Assembly: GCF_003363155.1 (NCBI RefSeq) | Contig: NZ_QRBE01000017.1 | Location: 1 to 64,000 of the forward strand | Origin: Dyella monticola | Lineage (GTDB): Bacteria > Pseudomonadota > Gammaproteobacteria > Xanthomonadales > Rhodanobacteraceae | DNA: 64,000 nucleotides | Reading direction: 5' to 3' | Shown: positions 55,263 through 64,000 of the stretch, one piece after another | How the letters are laid out: the number at the start of each line of letters is the position of its first letter | Numbering within the stretch: position 1 is the stretch's first letter | Program-made: the position numbers and the translations under genes | The notes under the pieces: model-generated | Database searches by the model: none | Seen by the model: only the letters and a program-made list of their open reading frames with translations | Told to the model about the DNA's origin: nothing

Positions 55263-55700
55263 GTGCCGCTGGCAATCCAGCAACTTTGCAATGGCCTGAT
55301 CCGCCGCAGCATCGAGCTGCGCGCGCTGTACTGCCATGCCTCCACCCGGGTCGGCGAGCCGGGCCTGCGCACGGTGCTGGAGGAAGAGGCACAGTCGCTC
55401 GGCCAAGTCATCGCCGAACTACAGGCGCAGCTGCGCAGCCATGACAGCGCGCCTGCCACCCGTCGTCGCATGATCGGCGCGGTGCGCCACCGCTTCGATG
55501 CCATGCTCCCGCACAGCGATGACGCCTGGATCCGCCTGCTGGCCCGTCACGAACAACGACTGCTGCGCGCCTTCGAGCGCGTGCTCGCACGCATGGAGCC
55601 CGGCGATATGGCGGCCGCCCTACACCGTCAGCTTCCACGCTTGCACTCCATCGACCTGGACATGCACAGCCTGGCGAAGGCCATCGGCGTCGGACACTGA
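55263..55700 (+). CDS. PA2169-like four-helix protein, hypothetical
   Basis: A 145-aa soluble, helical, charged protein (RRSIELRALYCHASTRVGEPGLRTVLEEEAQSLGQVIAELQAQLRSHD). The helical pattern and length fit the DUF2383/PA2169 four-helix-bundle group related to ferritin-like folds, though I can only support it weakly. No metal ligands are obvious. The start is a GTG at 55263 behind AGGAG. The DUF924 gene follows three bases after its stop. Confidence 0.6.
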   Translation: MPLAIQQLCNGLIRRSIELRALYCHASTRVGEPGLRTVLEEEAQSLGQVIAELQAQLRSHDSAPATRRRMIGAVRHRFDAMLPHSDDAWIRLLARHEQRLLRAFERVLARMEPGDMAAALHRQLPRLHSIDLDMHSLAKAIGVGH

Positions 55701-55703
55701 TCC

Positions 55704-56288
55704 ATGGCCAGGCCATCGCCCGACGCGCTGGCGGTGCTGTCTTTCTGGTTCGACCCGGCCAACGCGCCGCATTGGTTCGCCATCAACGCTGATTTCGATG
55801 CCACGCTCCGGGAGCGATTCGGCCAGACGCTTGGGCTGGCGACAGAAGGCAAGCTTCATCATTGGGCTGACACGCCGCAAGGATGGCTGGCGCTAGTGGT
55901 CGTGCTGGATCAGTTTTCCCGCAACCTGCATCGCAATGATCGGCGTGCATGGGCGCAGGACCTTCATGCACAACAACTCGTCGTGTGGGGCATTGAGGAA
56001 GGTTTCGACCGTCAGTTGCCGCCCATGCAGCGCGTCTTTGCCTACATGCCGTTTGAGCATGCTGAAAATATCAGCTTGCAGCAGCGATGTGTCGCTGCGT
56101 ATGAGGCGCTGTGCGCAGATGTTCCCTCCGAAGAGCGCCATCGCTATACCGGCTTTCTCGATTATGCTCGACGCCATGAAGCAGTGATCGCGCGCTTTGG
56201 CCGTTTCCCGCATCGCAATGCGGTACTCGGCCGAATCTGTACACCGGAAGAGCAGGCTTACCTCGCCGAACCAGGCAGCAGATTTTAG
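55704..56288 (+). CDS. DUF924 family protein
   Basis: A 194-aa protein with the family's DILSFWF-like start (VLSFWFDPANAPHWFA), the LVVVLDQFSRNLHRNDRRAWAQD core, and the VFAYMPFEHAENISLQQRCV block. The fold is TPR-like, with no known activity. It begins three bases after the preceding stop, so the two genes probably share a transcript. Confidence 0.9.
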   Translation: MARPSPDALAVLSFWFDPANAPHWFAINADFDATLRERFGQTLGLATEGKLHHWADTPQGWLALVVVLDQFSRNLHRNDRRAWAQDLHAQQLVVWGIEEGFDRQLPPMQRVFAYMPFEHAENISLQQRCVAAYEALCADVPSEERHRYTGFLDYARRHEAVIARFGRFPHRNAVLGRICTPEEQAYLAEPGSRF

Positions 56289-56335
56289 CTATCGATCATT
56301 GCCACGGATCAGGCCCACCACGACATGGAGCAGTC

Positions 56336-56674
56336 ATGCGTCGATACCTTCTCGTTACCTTATTGATAACCTCATTTAGCGCACACGCCCTGCAAAGTGT
56401 GCGCGTCGGTAGCCAGGTACTGGTGGTTGGCGACAGTGCCGCGCGTGTGAAAGAGTTGCTGGGTGACCCTTCGGTGCGTGGCAAAAGCAGTGGCTCCAAC
56501 AAAAACAATGCGCGCAAAGGCGCACCGAAGTCTTCCGGCAAGCGCAAGGGCAAAGGTAAGCAGGGTAAATCCGAGGCGAAGGGCGAAACGTGGCAATACC
56601 GCCGCGACGGCCATACCACCCGCTTCACCATCGTCGACGGCAAGATCGCGCATATCGAAGACACCGCGCGCTAG
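56336..56674 (+). CDS. DUF2845 domain-containing exported protein with basic insert
   Basis: A 112-aa protein. After a signal peptide (YLLVTLLITSFSAHA) comes the DUF2845 pattern (SVRVGSQVLVVGDSAARVKELLGDP) and the C-terminal WQYRRDGHTTRFTIVDGKIAHIE. Between them is an unusual insert of about 35 residues made almost only of Lys, Gly, Ser and Asn. DUF2845 proteins are small periplasmic proteins of unknown function; the basic linker could bind anionic polymers. The start is the ATG at 56336. Confidence 0.72.
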   Translation: MRRYLLVTLLITSFSAHALQSVRVGSQVLVVGDSAARVKELLGDPSVRGKSSGSNKNNARKGAPKSSGKRKGKGKQGKSEAKGETWQYRRDGHTTRFTIVDGKIAHIEDTAR

Positions 56675-56702
56675 TTTCCCCTGGTTTTCAGCTCCCAGGA
56701 AC

Positions 56703-56729
56703 CGTCATCCCGCTTTCGCGGGAGTGACA
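56703..56729. repeat. REP-like palindromic repeat, single copy
   Basis: CGTCATCCCGCTTTCGCGGGAGTGAC, a hairpin related to the elements at 9125 and 41915. It lies between the DUF2845 and PanE-like genes. Confidence 0.6.
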
Positions 56730-56761
56730 TCAAAGAAGAGAGCGTCGCCCCCACAATGACC

Positions 56762-57772
56762 TCAGGGTGTGCGCAACAGTTTCAACAACGCACGCGGCTC
56801 CCACCGCACGTAGGAAGCCTCGGCCTCGCGAATGAGCGCAACGGTTCGCGAGTTCGCCGGTGCACACATGCCCTTGGACTTGGCCAGCGCAACGATTTCA
56901 CCATTGATGTAATCCACCTCGGTACGGCGATGCGCCTGAAGATCGTCCCACATGGACGAACGTGCCAATGGATCGATCGCCAGCATGCGGGAAGCGACGC
57001 GTTGAAACAACGCATCTGGCAGGGCCAGCACGGTCGGAAGCCAGCGCGCGGGAAGGGCAGTGAGCTGCGCAGGGCGAATGCCGGCGGCATGCAGCACGTG
57101 CAAGCCTTCGCGCTGTAAAAGGGCCAGACATTGACGCCATGCGCGTTGCGCCAGTTCGTCGCGTAGCGGCATGCCGCTCAGCGCATTGAGCGGATTGTTG
57201 AGATTGATCAGCAATTTTGCCCACAGCACCGCCTGCATGTCATCGCAGGGATGCAGAGGCAGGCGCGCAGCCTCGAAGGCATGTATCAGGGGCTGGACAG
57301 TGGACGCATGTTCGACCATCAGCGCACCCGACGACGCTTGGTGAAAATGTGCGCGATCCGGTTGCGTCACATTGAATGGCACCATGCCGGCAAGAACATG
57401 GCAGTGCGGAAGCGCTGCGCGCAATTCCGCCGCATTGCGTACACCGTTTTGAAAGCTGATCACGCATGTGCGGGGCGCGAGCACGTCGGCCAGTTCATGC
57501 GCCACGTCCATGGTCGCGGACGACTTCACCGTTACCAGCACTACGTCGACGCCATGCGCGGCATCAGGTTGGGTGGCAATGTCGAGCGATTCGGCATCGA
57601 TATGGTGACGATATCCGTTGAGATCGCTGACCGTCAGCCCATGCTCCGTGAGGCTTTTAGCCATATGCGGACGTGCGATGAGGCGAACGTGCGCGTGAGC
57701 GTGCAAGCGGCCGCCAAGATAGTTACCGACCAACCCGGCGCCATACACGGCAATGCGCAACGCCGAGGTCAT
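56762..57772 (-). CDS. 2-dehydropantoate 2-reductase family protein
   Basis: A 336-aa protein of the PanE family. Rossmann loop GAGLVGNYLGG with ligand-binding RPHMAKSLTEHGL; domain motifs VLVTVKSSATMD and FQNGVRNAAELR; catalytic Lys in LWAKLLINLNNPLNAL; and C-terminal SSMWDDLQAHRRTEVDYINGEIVALAK. PanE reduces 2-dehydropantoate to pantoate with NADPH, but several paralogues act on other 2-oxoacids. Its start overlaps the FAD-dehydrogenase stop by four bases (TCAT on the plus strand). Confidence 0.9.
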   Translation of the reverse strand: MTSALRIAVYGAGLVGNYLGGRLHAHAHVRLIARPHMAKSLTEHGLTVSDLNGYRHHIDAESLDIATQPDAAHGVDVVLVTVKSSATMDVAHELADVLAPRTCVISFQNGVRNAAELRAALPHCHVLAGMVPFNVTQPDRAHFHQASSGALMVEHASTVQPLIHAFEAARLPLHPCDDMQAVLWAKLLINLNNPLNALSGMPLRDELAQRAWRQCLALLQREGLHVLHAAGIRPAQLTALPARWLPTVLALPDALFQRVASRMLAIDPLARSSMWDDLQAHRRTEVDYINGEIVALAKSKGMCAPANSRTVALIREAEASYVRWEPRALLKLLRTP

Positions 57773-59424
57773 GCGACAGCGGCGGCGGCGGCGCGTCCGG
57801 CCACGCGGCCTGAAAACAGACAGCCACCAAGAAAACTGCCTTCCAGTGCGCGATAACCATGCAAGCCACCGCCGCCGAAACCCGCCGCTTCGCCTGCCGC
57901 ATACAAACCGTGCAAGGGTTGGCCATCGTGTCCAAGTATGCGCGCATCGAGGTCGGTTTCCAGGCCACCCAATGTCTTGCGCGTAAGAATATGCAAGCGC
58001 ACTGCGATAAGCGGGCCATTGGCCGGATCGAGCATGCGGTGCGGCTTGGCGACGCGCACGAGTTTGTCGCCGCGATAACGGCGCGCGTTGTGAATGGCCA
58101 TGATTTGGCCGTCTTTCGCGAACGGATTATCGAATTGCAGATCGCGTGCCTGGATGTGTTCGCGCACAAGCGCAACGTCCAGCAACTGGCTGCCGGCCAG
58201 TGCGTTCATGCCCGCGACGAGCTCCTCAAGCGTGTCACGCACGATGAAATCGCGTCCGTGGCGCTTGAAGGCTTCCACCGGCGCAGGTGCCTGTTTGCCG
58301 ATGGCGCGCCTGGCGACTTGTCGCCAGCTCTTGCCGGTAAGGTCGGGGTTCTGTTCGGAACCGGATAACGCAAATTCGCGTCGAATGATTTGCTGGTCGA
58401 GCAAAAACCAGCTGTAGTCGAAACCCGTTCGACGCAGGTATTCAAGCGTGCCCATGGTATCGAAACCGGGCCACAGGGGCCCCGGCAGCCGATGACCACG
58501 CGCATCCAGCCACAGTGAAGAAGGTCCGGGCAGAATGCGGATGGCGTGCATCGGCCAGATCGGATTCCAGTTTTCGATGCCTTCTACGTAGTGCCACATG
58601 CGATCGCGATTGATCAGTCGCGCGCCGGCTGTTTCGCTGATATCCAGCATGCGTCCATCCACGTGCGCGGGGACGCCGCACAGCATGTGGCGTGGGGGCG
58701 CACCCAGGCGCTCGGGCCAGTGCTTTCGCACCAGTTCGTGATTCCCGCCGATGCCGCCGGACGCGACGACGACGGCCTGCGCGCGGTATTGGAAATCGCC
58801 GATGACCTCACGTGAACTGGGCTTGCCGCGTTCGACCGCATCGTCAGCCAGTCGCGCGCCATGCACGCCGACAACATGGCCGTTGTCCACCATCAAACCA
58901 TCCACACGATGGCGAAAGGCAAACGTCAATAAGCCTTTGGCCTGCGCTTCGTGCGCGCGCCGTACGAACGGTTCGATCACGCCGGGGCCGGTGCCCCAGG
59001 TGACATGAAATCGCGGCACCGAATTGCCGTGTCCGATGGCACCGTAGCCGCCGCGTTCGGCCCAGCCCACCACCGGAAACCAGCGCATGCCCATGCCGTG
59101 TAGCCAGGCGCGCTTCTCGCCCGCGGCAAAATCTACGTAGGCCTCGGCCCACCGGCGCGGCCAATGATCCTCGGACCGATCGAAGGCGGCCGTGCCCATC
59201 CAGTCTGTCAGGGCCAGCGCATGCGAATCACGCACGCCCATCCGCCGCTGCTCCGGCGAATCGACAAAAAACAGTCCGCCGAACGACCAGAACGCCTGCC
59301 CACCCAGGCTTTGCTCAGGTTCCTGGTCGATCACGGTGACGCGTCGGCCCGCATCGGCTATTTCCGTGGCTGCCACCAATCCGGCCAAGCCGCCGCCGAT
59401 CACTATGACATCGGTGGATTGCAT
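57769..59424 (-). CDS. FAD-binding dehydrogenase
   Basis: A 551-aa flavoprotein with an N-terminal FAD-binding DVIVIGGGLAGLVAATEIADAG and a C-terminal FAD segment GLYAAGEAAGFGGGGLHGYRALEGSFLGGCLFSGR. It resembles the fumarate reductase/3-ketosteroid dehydrogenase type (PRK12834-like). The substrate-binding region contains WGTGPGVIEPFVRRAHEAQ and the conserved IIRREFALSGSEQNP. The substrate is not deducible. The start is the ATG at 59424 behind AGGGG. The downstream PanE-like gene overlaps by four bases, so the pair is translated together. Confidence 0.85.
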   Translation of the reverse strand: MQSTDVIVIGGGLAGLVAATEIADAGRRVTVIDQEPEQSLGGQAFWSFGGLFFVDSPEQRRMGVRDSHALALTDWMGTAAFDRSEDHWPRRWAEAYVDFAAGEKRAWLHGMGMRWFPVVGWAERGGYGAIGHGNSVPRFHVTWGTGPGVIEPFVRRAHEAQAKGLLTFAFRHRVDGLMVDNGHVVGVHGARLADDAVERGKPSSREVIGDFQYRAQAVVVASGGIGGNHELVRKHWPERLGAPPRHMLCGVPAHVDGRMLDISETAGARLINRDRMWHYVEGIENWNPIWPMHAIRILPGPSSLWLDARGHRLPGPLWPGFDTMGTLEYLRRTGFDYSWFLLDQQIIRREFALSGSEQNPDLTGKSWRQVARRAIGKQAPAPVEAFKRHGRDFIVRDTLEELVAGMNALAGSQLLDVALVREHIQARDLQFDNPFAKDGQIMAIHNARRYRGDKLVRVAKPHRMLDPANGPLIAVRLHILTRKTLGGLETDLDARILGHDGQPLHGLYAAGEAAGFGGGGLHGYRALEGSFLGGCLFSGRVAGRAAAAAVA

Positions 59425-59627
59425 AGACAGCCCCTGACCTTGCCCCAAGGCTCACGTTATCCCGGCCTTCACCATTTGCCTATGTGCGCTGCGCCATCCA
59501 TGACCGATGACAGGGAATGACATACGGCCCATGCCTCGAACGGCTGTCGCGTTAAACGCTATGCACGGTGGCGCGCATCCAAGCGCGCAGGAGCCATCGG
59601 GCCCGGGTCATCAGGAGGGAGTCTTCC

Positions 59628-60428
59628 ATGCGCCGTTTGCCATTCGTCATACCGATGCTTGCGCTTACCGTAGCGATCACTGCGCCAGCCGCCAGCCACG
59701 CACATAACCTGCAATGCTCATACAGCAGCGACTACGACGTGCAAGTCAAAGCGGAAGGCATTGTCTTTACGCGCGACAGCGGCCAGCCGGGCGTGGTTTT
59801 CATACACGATGGCTCGTTGCGCGTGGACGGTCGGGACGTACACGTTTCAAATGCCGATGCAGTGCGTTTGCGTGAATACGAACACCACGTGCGCGACCTG
59901 GTGCCACAGGTGGCATCCATGGCGCGCGATGGCGTGAATATCGGTTACGCGGCCATTACCACGGTCGTCGCCACGTTGTCGGACAACGGCGATGAACGCA
60001 CGCGCCTGTTGCATGAATTGCGCGATCGCCAGACCGACGCATTGAACCACATCGACCACACACTCGGACGTGGCGAGTGGCAAGCGGGCGATGAAGACGA
60101 CCTGTTCGATAAGAATCTCGAGGACACGGTGGCCGATCTGGTCGGCAGTATTACGGGTGACGTCGTCAAGGATGCGCTAAGCGGCGATTCGAACAAGCTT
60201 GCGTCGCTGCAGGCGCGTACGGATGCGCTGAATGCCATGCTCGACAAAGCCATCGATGCGCCGGCCGACAAACTGGGTCAGCGCGCCGACGCGCTTTGCC
60301 CGCAGCTGGGGGAGCTTCAACGATTGCAGGATCAATGGGCGTTTCGCCTCGAGGGCGGTGAACGCTTGCAACTGATTTCAACTGACACGGAGCGTTCCAA
60401 CAAGGCGAGCCAGTACGCCCAGCGCTAG
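59628..60428 (+). CDS. DUF2884 (YggN-like) family exported protein, copy 2
   Basis: A 266-aa paralogue of the gene at 54397. It has a signal peptide (IPMLALTVAITAPAASHAHN) and the same order of blocks: LQCSYSSDYDVQVKAEGIVF, LVPQVASMARDGVNIGYAAITTVV, and the C-terminal LCPQLGELQRLQDQW. It differs in an acidic insert (GEWQAGDEDDLFDKNLEDTVAD). The start is the ATG at 59628 behind AGGAGGGAG. Function unknown. Confidence 0.82.
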   Translation: MRRLPFVIPMLALTVAITAPAASHAHNLQCSYSSDYDVQVKAEGIVFTRDSGQPGVVFIHDGSLRVDGRDVHVSNADAVRLREYEHHVRDLVPQVASMARDGVNIGYAAITTVVATLSDNGDERTRLLHELRDRQTDALNHIDHTLGRGEWQAGDEDDLFDKNLEDTVADLVGSITGDVVKDALSGDSNKLASLQARTDALNAMLDKAIDAPADKLGQRADALCPQLGELQRLQDQWAFRLEGGERLQLISTDTERSNKASQYAQR

Positions 60429-60744
60429 TGAACTAGCGTACATCCCCACCGTGCTCCCCCTGCACGGACATCATGCCCGGTTCTGACCGGGCTTTTTTCT
60501 TTGGCTTTGCTCGCACCCAGGATGTGGACCGACAGTCCTGGCGCGCGCGCTGTCGATCTCCTGCTGCGCACCGACGCCTCCATGCCGAGCCACAAAAGTA
60601 AGACAAATTCGCCGCATACGTATGCGCATGGCCTCTTTTGGCGTTTTTGGCATGTCCGTGAAGGGGTGCCGGTTGCTATGATGGAAGCCTTGCGGCCGCC
60701 TCCGCCTTCCCCAGCGTGGCCGCCTTCGTTCCGCAGGAGAAATC
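60429..60744 (+). other. intergenic region before aceF
   Basis: This 316-base gap contains the terminator at 60475-60498 and then the aceF promoter region. CGCATACGTATGCG, a 14-base perfect palindrome centred at about 60620, lies roughly 120 bases before the aceF start and could be an operator. No gene is seen. Confidence 0.4.
60475..60498 (+). terminator. terminator of DUF2884 gene copy 2
   Basis: Stem GCCCGG / CCGGGC with loop TTCTGA (60475-60492), followed by six T. Confidence 0.85.
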
Positions 60745-62127
60745 ATGGCCGACCTTAAAGAAGCCCGCGTCCCCGATATCGGCGGTCACAGCGATGTGCC
60801 CGTCATTGAGGTATTGATCAAACCTGGCGACACGGTCGAAAAGGATCAAAGCCTGATCACGCTGGAATCGGATAAAGCGACGATGGAAGTACCCGCGCCG
60901 TTTGCTGGCGTGGTCAAGGAATTGAAGCTGAAAGTGGGCGACGAGGTCTCCGAGGGCGCCCTGATTGCGATCATCGAAGCCAGCGACGCTGCCGCGCCTG
61001 CACCGGCCAAGGCCGAAGCGCCTGCTGCCAAAGCGCCTGCGCCCACCCCTGCTCCAGCACCTGCACCTTCACCTGCCGCCGCCGCGCCGCAGGTGAAGGA
61101 AGAACCCGCGCCGATCGGTGGCCGCGGCGTGCTGCCGGGCAATGCACCGGAGGGCGATGTCGCCCCGCAGGCCCGCCCGCCCTTGGACGCCAAGCTGGTG
61201 ATGCCCGGCGATGCGCCGTACGCCACGCCCGCGGTCCGCGCCTTCGCGCGCGAGCTGGGTGTGGACGTGCGCCAGGTGAAGGGCAGCGGCCGTAGCGGCC
61301 GCATCGTGCGCGAGGACATCACCGCCTACGTCAAACACGCGCTGGCTTCCGGCGCGCGCCCCGTCGAGGGTGGCACCGTGGCGGCAGGTGGCGGGCTCAA
61401 TCTGCTGCCGTGGCCGAAGGTGGACTTCGCCAAGTTCGGTGAAGTGGAAGAAAAGCCGCTTACGCGCATCCAGAAGATTTCCGGCGCGAACCTCGCGCGC
61501 AACTGGGCGATGATTCCGCACGTCACCCAGCATGAAGACGCCGACATCACCGAGCTGGAAGCCTTCCGCAAGAAGCTCGGCGAAGAAAACAAGGATCTGA
61601 AGATCACCCCGCTGGTGTTCCAGATCAAGGCGGTGGTCGCGGCACTGAAGAAATTCCCGCAGTTCAATGCATCGCTCGATGCGACTGGCGAGAAGCTCAT
61701 CCTCAAGAAGTACTTCCACGTCGGCATCGCGGTGGATACGCCCGATGGCCTGGTGGTACCGGTGATCCGCGACTGCGACAAGAAAGGCCTGCTCGATCTG
61801 GCAACCGAACTGGGCGAGATCTCCAAGAAGGCGCGCGACAAGAAGCTCGGCCCCAACGATATGTCCGGCGGCTGCTTCTCGATCTCCTCGCTCGGCGGCA
61901 TCGGCGGCACGGCGTTCACGCCCATCGTCAACGCGCCGGAGGTGGCGATCCTCGGCGTGTCTAAGGCACAGACCAAACCAGTATGGAACGGCAAGGAATT
62001 CGTGCCGCGCCTGATCCTGCCGCTGTCGCTGAGCTACGACCATCGTGTGATCGACGGCGCCCTGGCCGCGCGCTTTGCATCCTTCCTCGCCACCCAGCTC
62101 GGCGACATCCGCCGCCTGCTGCTCTGA
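60745..62127 (+). CDS. aceF: dihydrolipoyllysine-residue acetyltransferase (PDH E2)
   Basis: A 460-aa core subunit of pyruvate dehydrogenase. One N-terminal lipoyl domain has lipoylated Lys44 ([13 protein letters not shown]), followed by an Ala/Pro-rich flexible linker and an E1/E3-binding domain ([33 protein letters not shown]). The acetyltransferase core ends in [17 protein letters not shown] with the catalytic His and Asp (HxxxDG). E. coli AceF has three lipoyl domains; this one has a single copy. lpd starts 19 bases after its stop, forming the aceF-lpd operon. Confidence 0.96.
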   Translation: MADLKEARVPDIGGHSDVPVIEVLIKPGDTVEKDQSLITLESDKATMEVPAPFAGVVKELKLKVGDEVSEGALIAIIEASDAAAPAPAKAEAPAAKAPAPTPAPAPAPSPAAAAPQVKEEPAPIGGRGVLPGNAPEGDVAPQARPPLDAKLVMPGDAPYATPAVRAFARELGVDVRQVKGSGRSGRIVREDITAYVKHALASGARPVEGGTVAAGGGLNLLPWPKVDFAKFGEVEEKPLTRIQKISGANLARNWAMIPHVTQHEDADITELEAFRKKLGEENKDLKITPLVFQIKAVVAALKKFPQFNASLDATGEKLILKKYFHVGIAVDTPDGLVVPVIRDCDKKGLLDLATELGEISKKARDKKLGPNDMSGGCFSISSLGGIGGTAFTPIVNAPEVAILGVSKAQTKPVWNGKEFVPRLILPLSLSYDHRVIDGALAARFASFLATQLGDIRRLLL

Positions 62128-62146
62128 CGCGAGGAGAACATTGATC

Positions 62147-63949
62147 ATGGCCAATACGATCGAATTGAAGGTTCCTGACATCGGCGGTCACGAAAACGTG
62201 CCGGTGATCGAGGTGCTGGTGAAAGCCGGCGACAGCGTGGCAAAGGAGCAGAGCCTCATCACGCTGGAGTCGGACAAGGCAACGATGGAAATTCCCGCCA
62301 CCGCTTCGGGCGTCATCAAGGAGATGAAGCTCAAGCTGGGTGATGAAGTGTCCGAGGGCGCCATCATCGCCATCCTGGAAGTGGGTGATGCCGAGGCGGA
62401 AGCGCCGAAGGCCGCCGCACCCGCGCAAGCGCCTGCTGCACCGGCCCCTGCGCCTGCTGCAGCTGCGCCGGCCGCCGCACCCGCCAAGCCCGCTGCAGCG
62501 CCCGCACCGCAGGCTGCCACCGCATCGGGTCGCAAGGCGGACATCGAATGCAAGCTGGTTGTGCTCGGCTCTGGCCCTGGCGGCTACACCGGTGCGTTCC
62601 GCGCCGCCGACCTGGGTGTCGACACGGTACTGGTGGAGCGCTACGCCACGCTCGGCGGCGTGTGCCTCAACGTGGGCTGCATTCCGTCCAAGGCATTGCT
62701 GCATGCAGCCGCCGTCATCGACGAAGCGGAGGCCATGGCCGCGCACGGGGTGACCTTCGGCAAGCCCAAGCTTGATCTGGACAAACTGCGCAGCTTCAAG
62801 AACAAAGTGGTCGGCCAGCTCACCGGCGGCCTTGCTGGCATGGCCAAGCAGCGCAAGGTGCGCGTGGTGCAGGGCGTGGGCACGTTCGTGTCGCCCAACG
62901 AGATGGAAATCGACACGGACGAAGGCAAGAAGCTGCTGCGTTTTGAATACGCCATCATCGCTGCCGGTTCGCAAGCCGTGCGTCTGCCTGCCTTCCCGTG
63001 GGATGACGAACGCATCGTGGATTCCACCGGTGCACTGGAACTGCGCGACATTCCCGCCAAGCTGCTCGTCGTGGGCGGCGGCATCATCGGCCTGGAAATG
63101 GCGACCGTGTACGGTGCGCTCGGCAGCGAAGTGACCGTGGTCGAGTTCATGGACCAGATCATTCCGGGTGCCGACGCCGATCTCATCAAGCCGCTCGCCA
63201 AGCGTCTGGGCAACAAACTCAAGGGCGTGCACCTCAAGACCAAGGTGGTGGATGCCAAAGCCACCAAGAAGGGCATCGAGGTCAGTTACGAAGGTGAAAG
63301 CATTCCGCAAACCACCGTGTTCGACCGCGTGCTGGTTTCGGTTGGCCGTTCGCCGAACGGCAACAAGATTGGCGCGGACAAGGCCGGCGTGGCGGTGACG
63401 GATCGCGGCTTCATCAATGTCGACACGCAAATGCGCACCAACGTGCCGCACATCTTCGCCATCGGCGACTTGATCGGCCAGCCGATGCTGGCGCACAAGG
63501 CCACGCACGAAGCACGGGTCGCGGCGGAAGTGGTGGCTGGCATGAAGAGCCACTTCGATGCGCGCGTGATTCCTTCGGTGGCCTATACCGATCCGGAGAT
63601 CGCCTGGGTTGGCGTCACCGAGCGTGAAGCGAAGGAAAAAGGCCTGAAAATCGGCGTGGGCAAGTTCCCATGGGTGGCCAGCGGCCGCGCCATCGGCATC
63701 GATCGCACGGAAGGCTTCACCAAACTGTTGTTCGACGAAGAAACGCACCGCGTGGTCGGTGGCGCCATCGTCGGTCCGCATGCGGGTGATCTGATTTCGG
63801 AAATTGCCCTTGCTATCGAGATGGGCTCCGAAGCGGCCGATATCGGCCTCACCATTCACCCGCATCCGACGTTGAGCGAGTCGGTGGGTATGGCGGCAGA
63901 AGCCTATGAAGGCACCATCACCGATCTGTACCTGCCCAAGAAGAAGTAA
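62147..63949 (+). CDS. lpdA: dihydrolipoyl dehydrogenase with N-terminal lipoyl domain (PDH E3)
   Basis: A 600-aa flavoprotein that re-oxidises the lipoyl arm with NAD+. An extra lipoyl domain comes first (Lys44 in [13 protein letters not shown], almost identical to that of AceF), then an Ala/Pro linker (about 85-125), then E3 proper. E3 features: FAD loop [15 protein letters not shown], redox disulfide Cys173/Cys178 in [16 protein letters not shown] loop [12 protein letters not shown], and C-terminal HPHPTLSE with the catalytic His. The fused lipoyl domain is known from Neisseria and Xanthomonadales-type PDH. The start is the ATG at 62147 behind GAGGAG. Confidence 0.96.
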   Translation: MANTIELKVPDIGGHENVPVIEVLVKAGDSVAKEQSLITLESDKATMEIPATASGVIKEMKLKLGDEVSEGAIIAILEVGDAEAEAPKAAAPAQAPAAPAPAPAAAAPAAAPAKPAAAPAPQAATASGRKADIECKLVVLGSGPGGYTGAFRAADLGVDTVLVERYATLGGVCLNVGCIPSKALLHAAAVIDEAEAMAAHGVTFGKPKLDLDKLRSFKNKVVGQLTGGLAGMAKQRKVRVVQGVGTFVSPNEMEIDTDEGKKLLRFEYAIIAAGSQAVRLPAFPWDDERIVDSTGALELRDIPAKLLVVGGGIIGLEMATVYGALGSEVTVVEFMDQIIPGADADLIKPLAKRLGNKLKGVHLKTKVVDAKATKKGIEVSYEGESIPQTTVFDRVLVSVGRSPNGNKIGADKAGVAVTDRGFINVDTQMRTNVPHIFAIGDLIGQPMLAHKATHEARVAAEVVAGMKSHFDARVIPSVAYTDPEIAWVGVTEREAKEKGLKIGVGKFPWVASGRAIGIDRTEGFTKLLFDEETHRVVGGAIVGPHAGDLISEIALAIEMGSEAADIGLTIHPHPTLSESVGMAAEAYEGTITDLYLPKKK

Positions 63950-63963
63950 ATGCGTGGAATAAG

Positions 63964-63994
63964 AAAGACCCGGATCGCTCCGGGTCTTTTTTAT
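63964..63994 (+). terminator. terminator of the aceF-lpd operon
   Basis: Stem AAAGACCCGG / CCGGGTCTTT with loop ATCGCT (63964-63989), followed by T-rich bases. Confidence 0.9.
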
Positions 63995-64000
63995 GTGCGA

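Noticed and set aside
61961-63865. 634-aa open frame on the minus strand opposite lpd
   Set aside because: Its His/Arg/Gly-rich low-complexity product mirrors the real lipoyl/E3 codons; no start signal.
1-64000. CRISPR arrays, tRNA and rRNA genes, integrases and insertion sequences
   Set aside because: Looked for regularly spaced direct repeats, cloverleaf-like segments and transposase motifs in all intergenic gaps and saw none.

Overview
The window is a GC-rich chromosomal segment from a gammaproteobacterium. It looks like Xanthomonadales, most likely Rhodanobacteraceae (Dyella/Luteibacter/Rhodanobacter type). This is inferred from the gene families: Oar-like TonB-dependent receptors, TPR-sulfotransferases, DUF2884, DUF6491, DUF3667 and DUF2165 proteins, a lipoyl-bearing dihydrolipoamide dehydrogenase and a homodimeric AceE. 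I saw no rRNA, tRNA, CRISPR array, integrase or intact insertion sequence.

Left edge (0-1.8 kb): a base-composition-distinct patch with a PAAR-type spike-tip protein, an unknown partner before it, a chain of overlapping micro-ORFs and an unknown 249-aa protein. It reads as a type VI secretion (T6SS) accessory patch that may be partly decayed. 1.8-17.2 kb is mostly housekeeping and accessory genes: priA (a perfect DnaA-box palindrome lies upstream), a DUF3667 membrane protein, a MATE exporter, SppA, an orphan ABC ATPase, an SDR, a GNAT, an orphan MASE1-type sensor, a DUF4124 protein, DegV and an AMP nucleosidase behind a long, structured-looking leader.

17.5-34.2 kb is the most distinctive region. 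Two tandem paralogous Oar-like TonB-dependent receptors are followed by a convergent TPR-sulfotransferase. Then come a glutaredoxin/IscA-like/rhodanese fusion, an LpxH-like phosphoesterase, a TPR-fused aspartyl/asparaginyl beta-hydroxylase, a second TPR-sulfotransferase, and a third, different TonB-dependent receptor directly upstream of it. Three TPR-linked protein- or peptide-modifying enzymes around three outer-membrane receptors suggest a coupled receptor/post-translational-modification module; this is an inference.

34.4-47.9 kb is again core: SGNH hydrolase plus aminotransferase, RsgA plus a QEGLA-motif protein, DUF2165, MaeB, AceE, a YqjD-like protein, an MFS exporter and a membrane-bound LytTR regulator. 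48.1-49.4 kb is a compact, AT-richer T6SS cassette: hcp, then a Tlde1-like L,D-transpeptidase-fold effector, then a small membrane protein that is the likely immunity protein, with no T6SS structural genes nearby. 49.8-60.4 kb holds lipoproteins, a ferritin-like protein, a UspA protein, a periplasmic Bcp-type peroxiredoxin with a membrane partner, two DUF2884 paralogues, DUF924 and DUF2845 proteins, and a translationally coupled FAD dehydrogenase/PanE-like pair. 60.7-64 kb is aceF-lpd, which completes the pyruvate dehydrogenase complex begun by aceE about 16 kb away.
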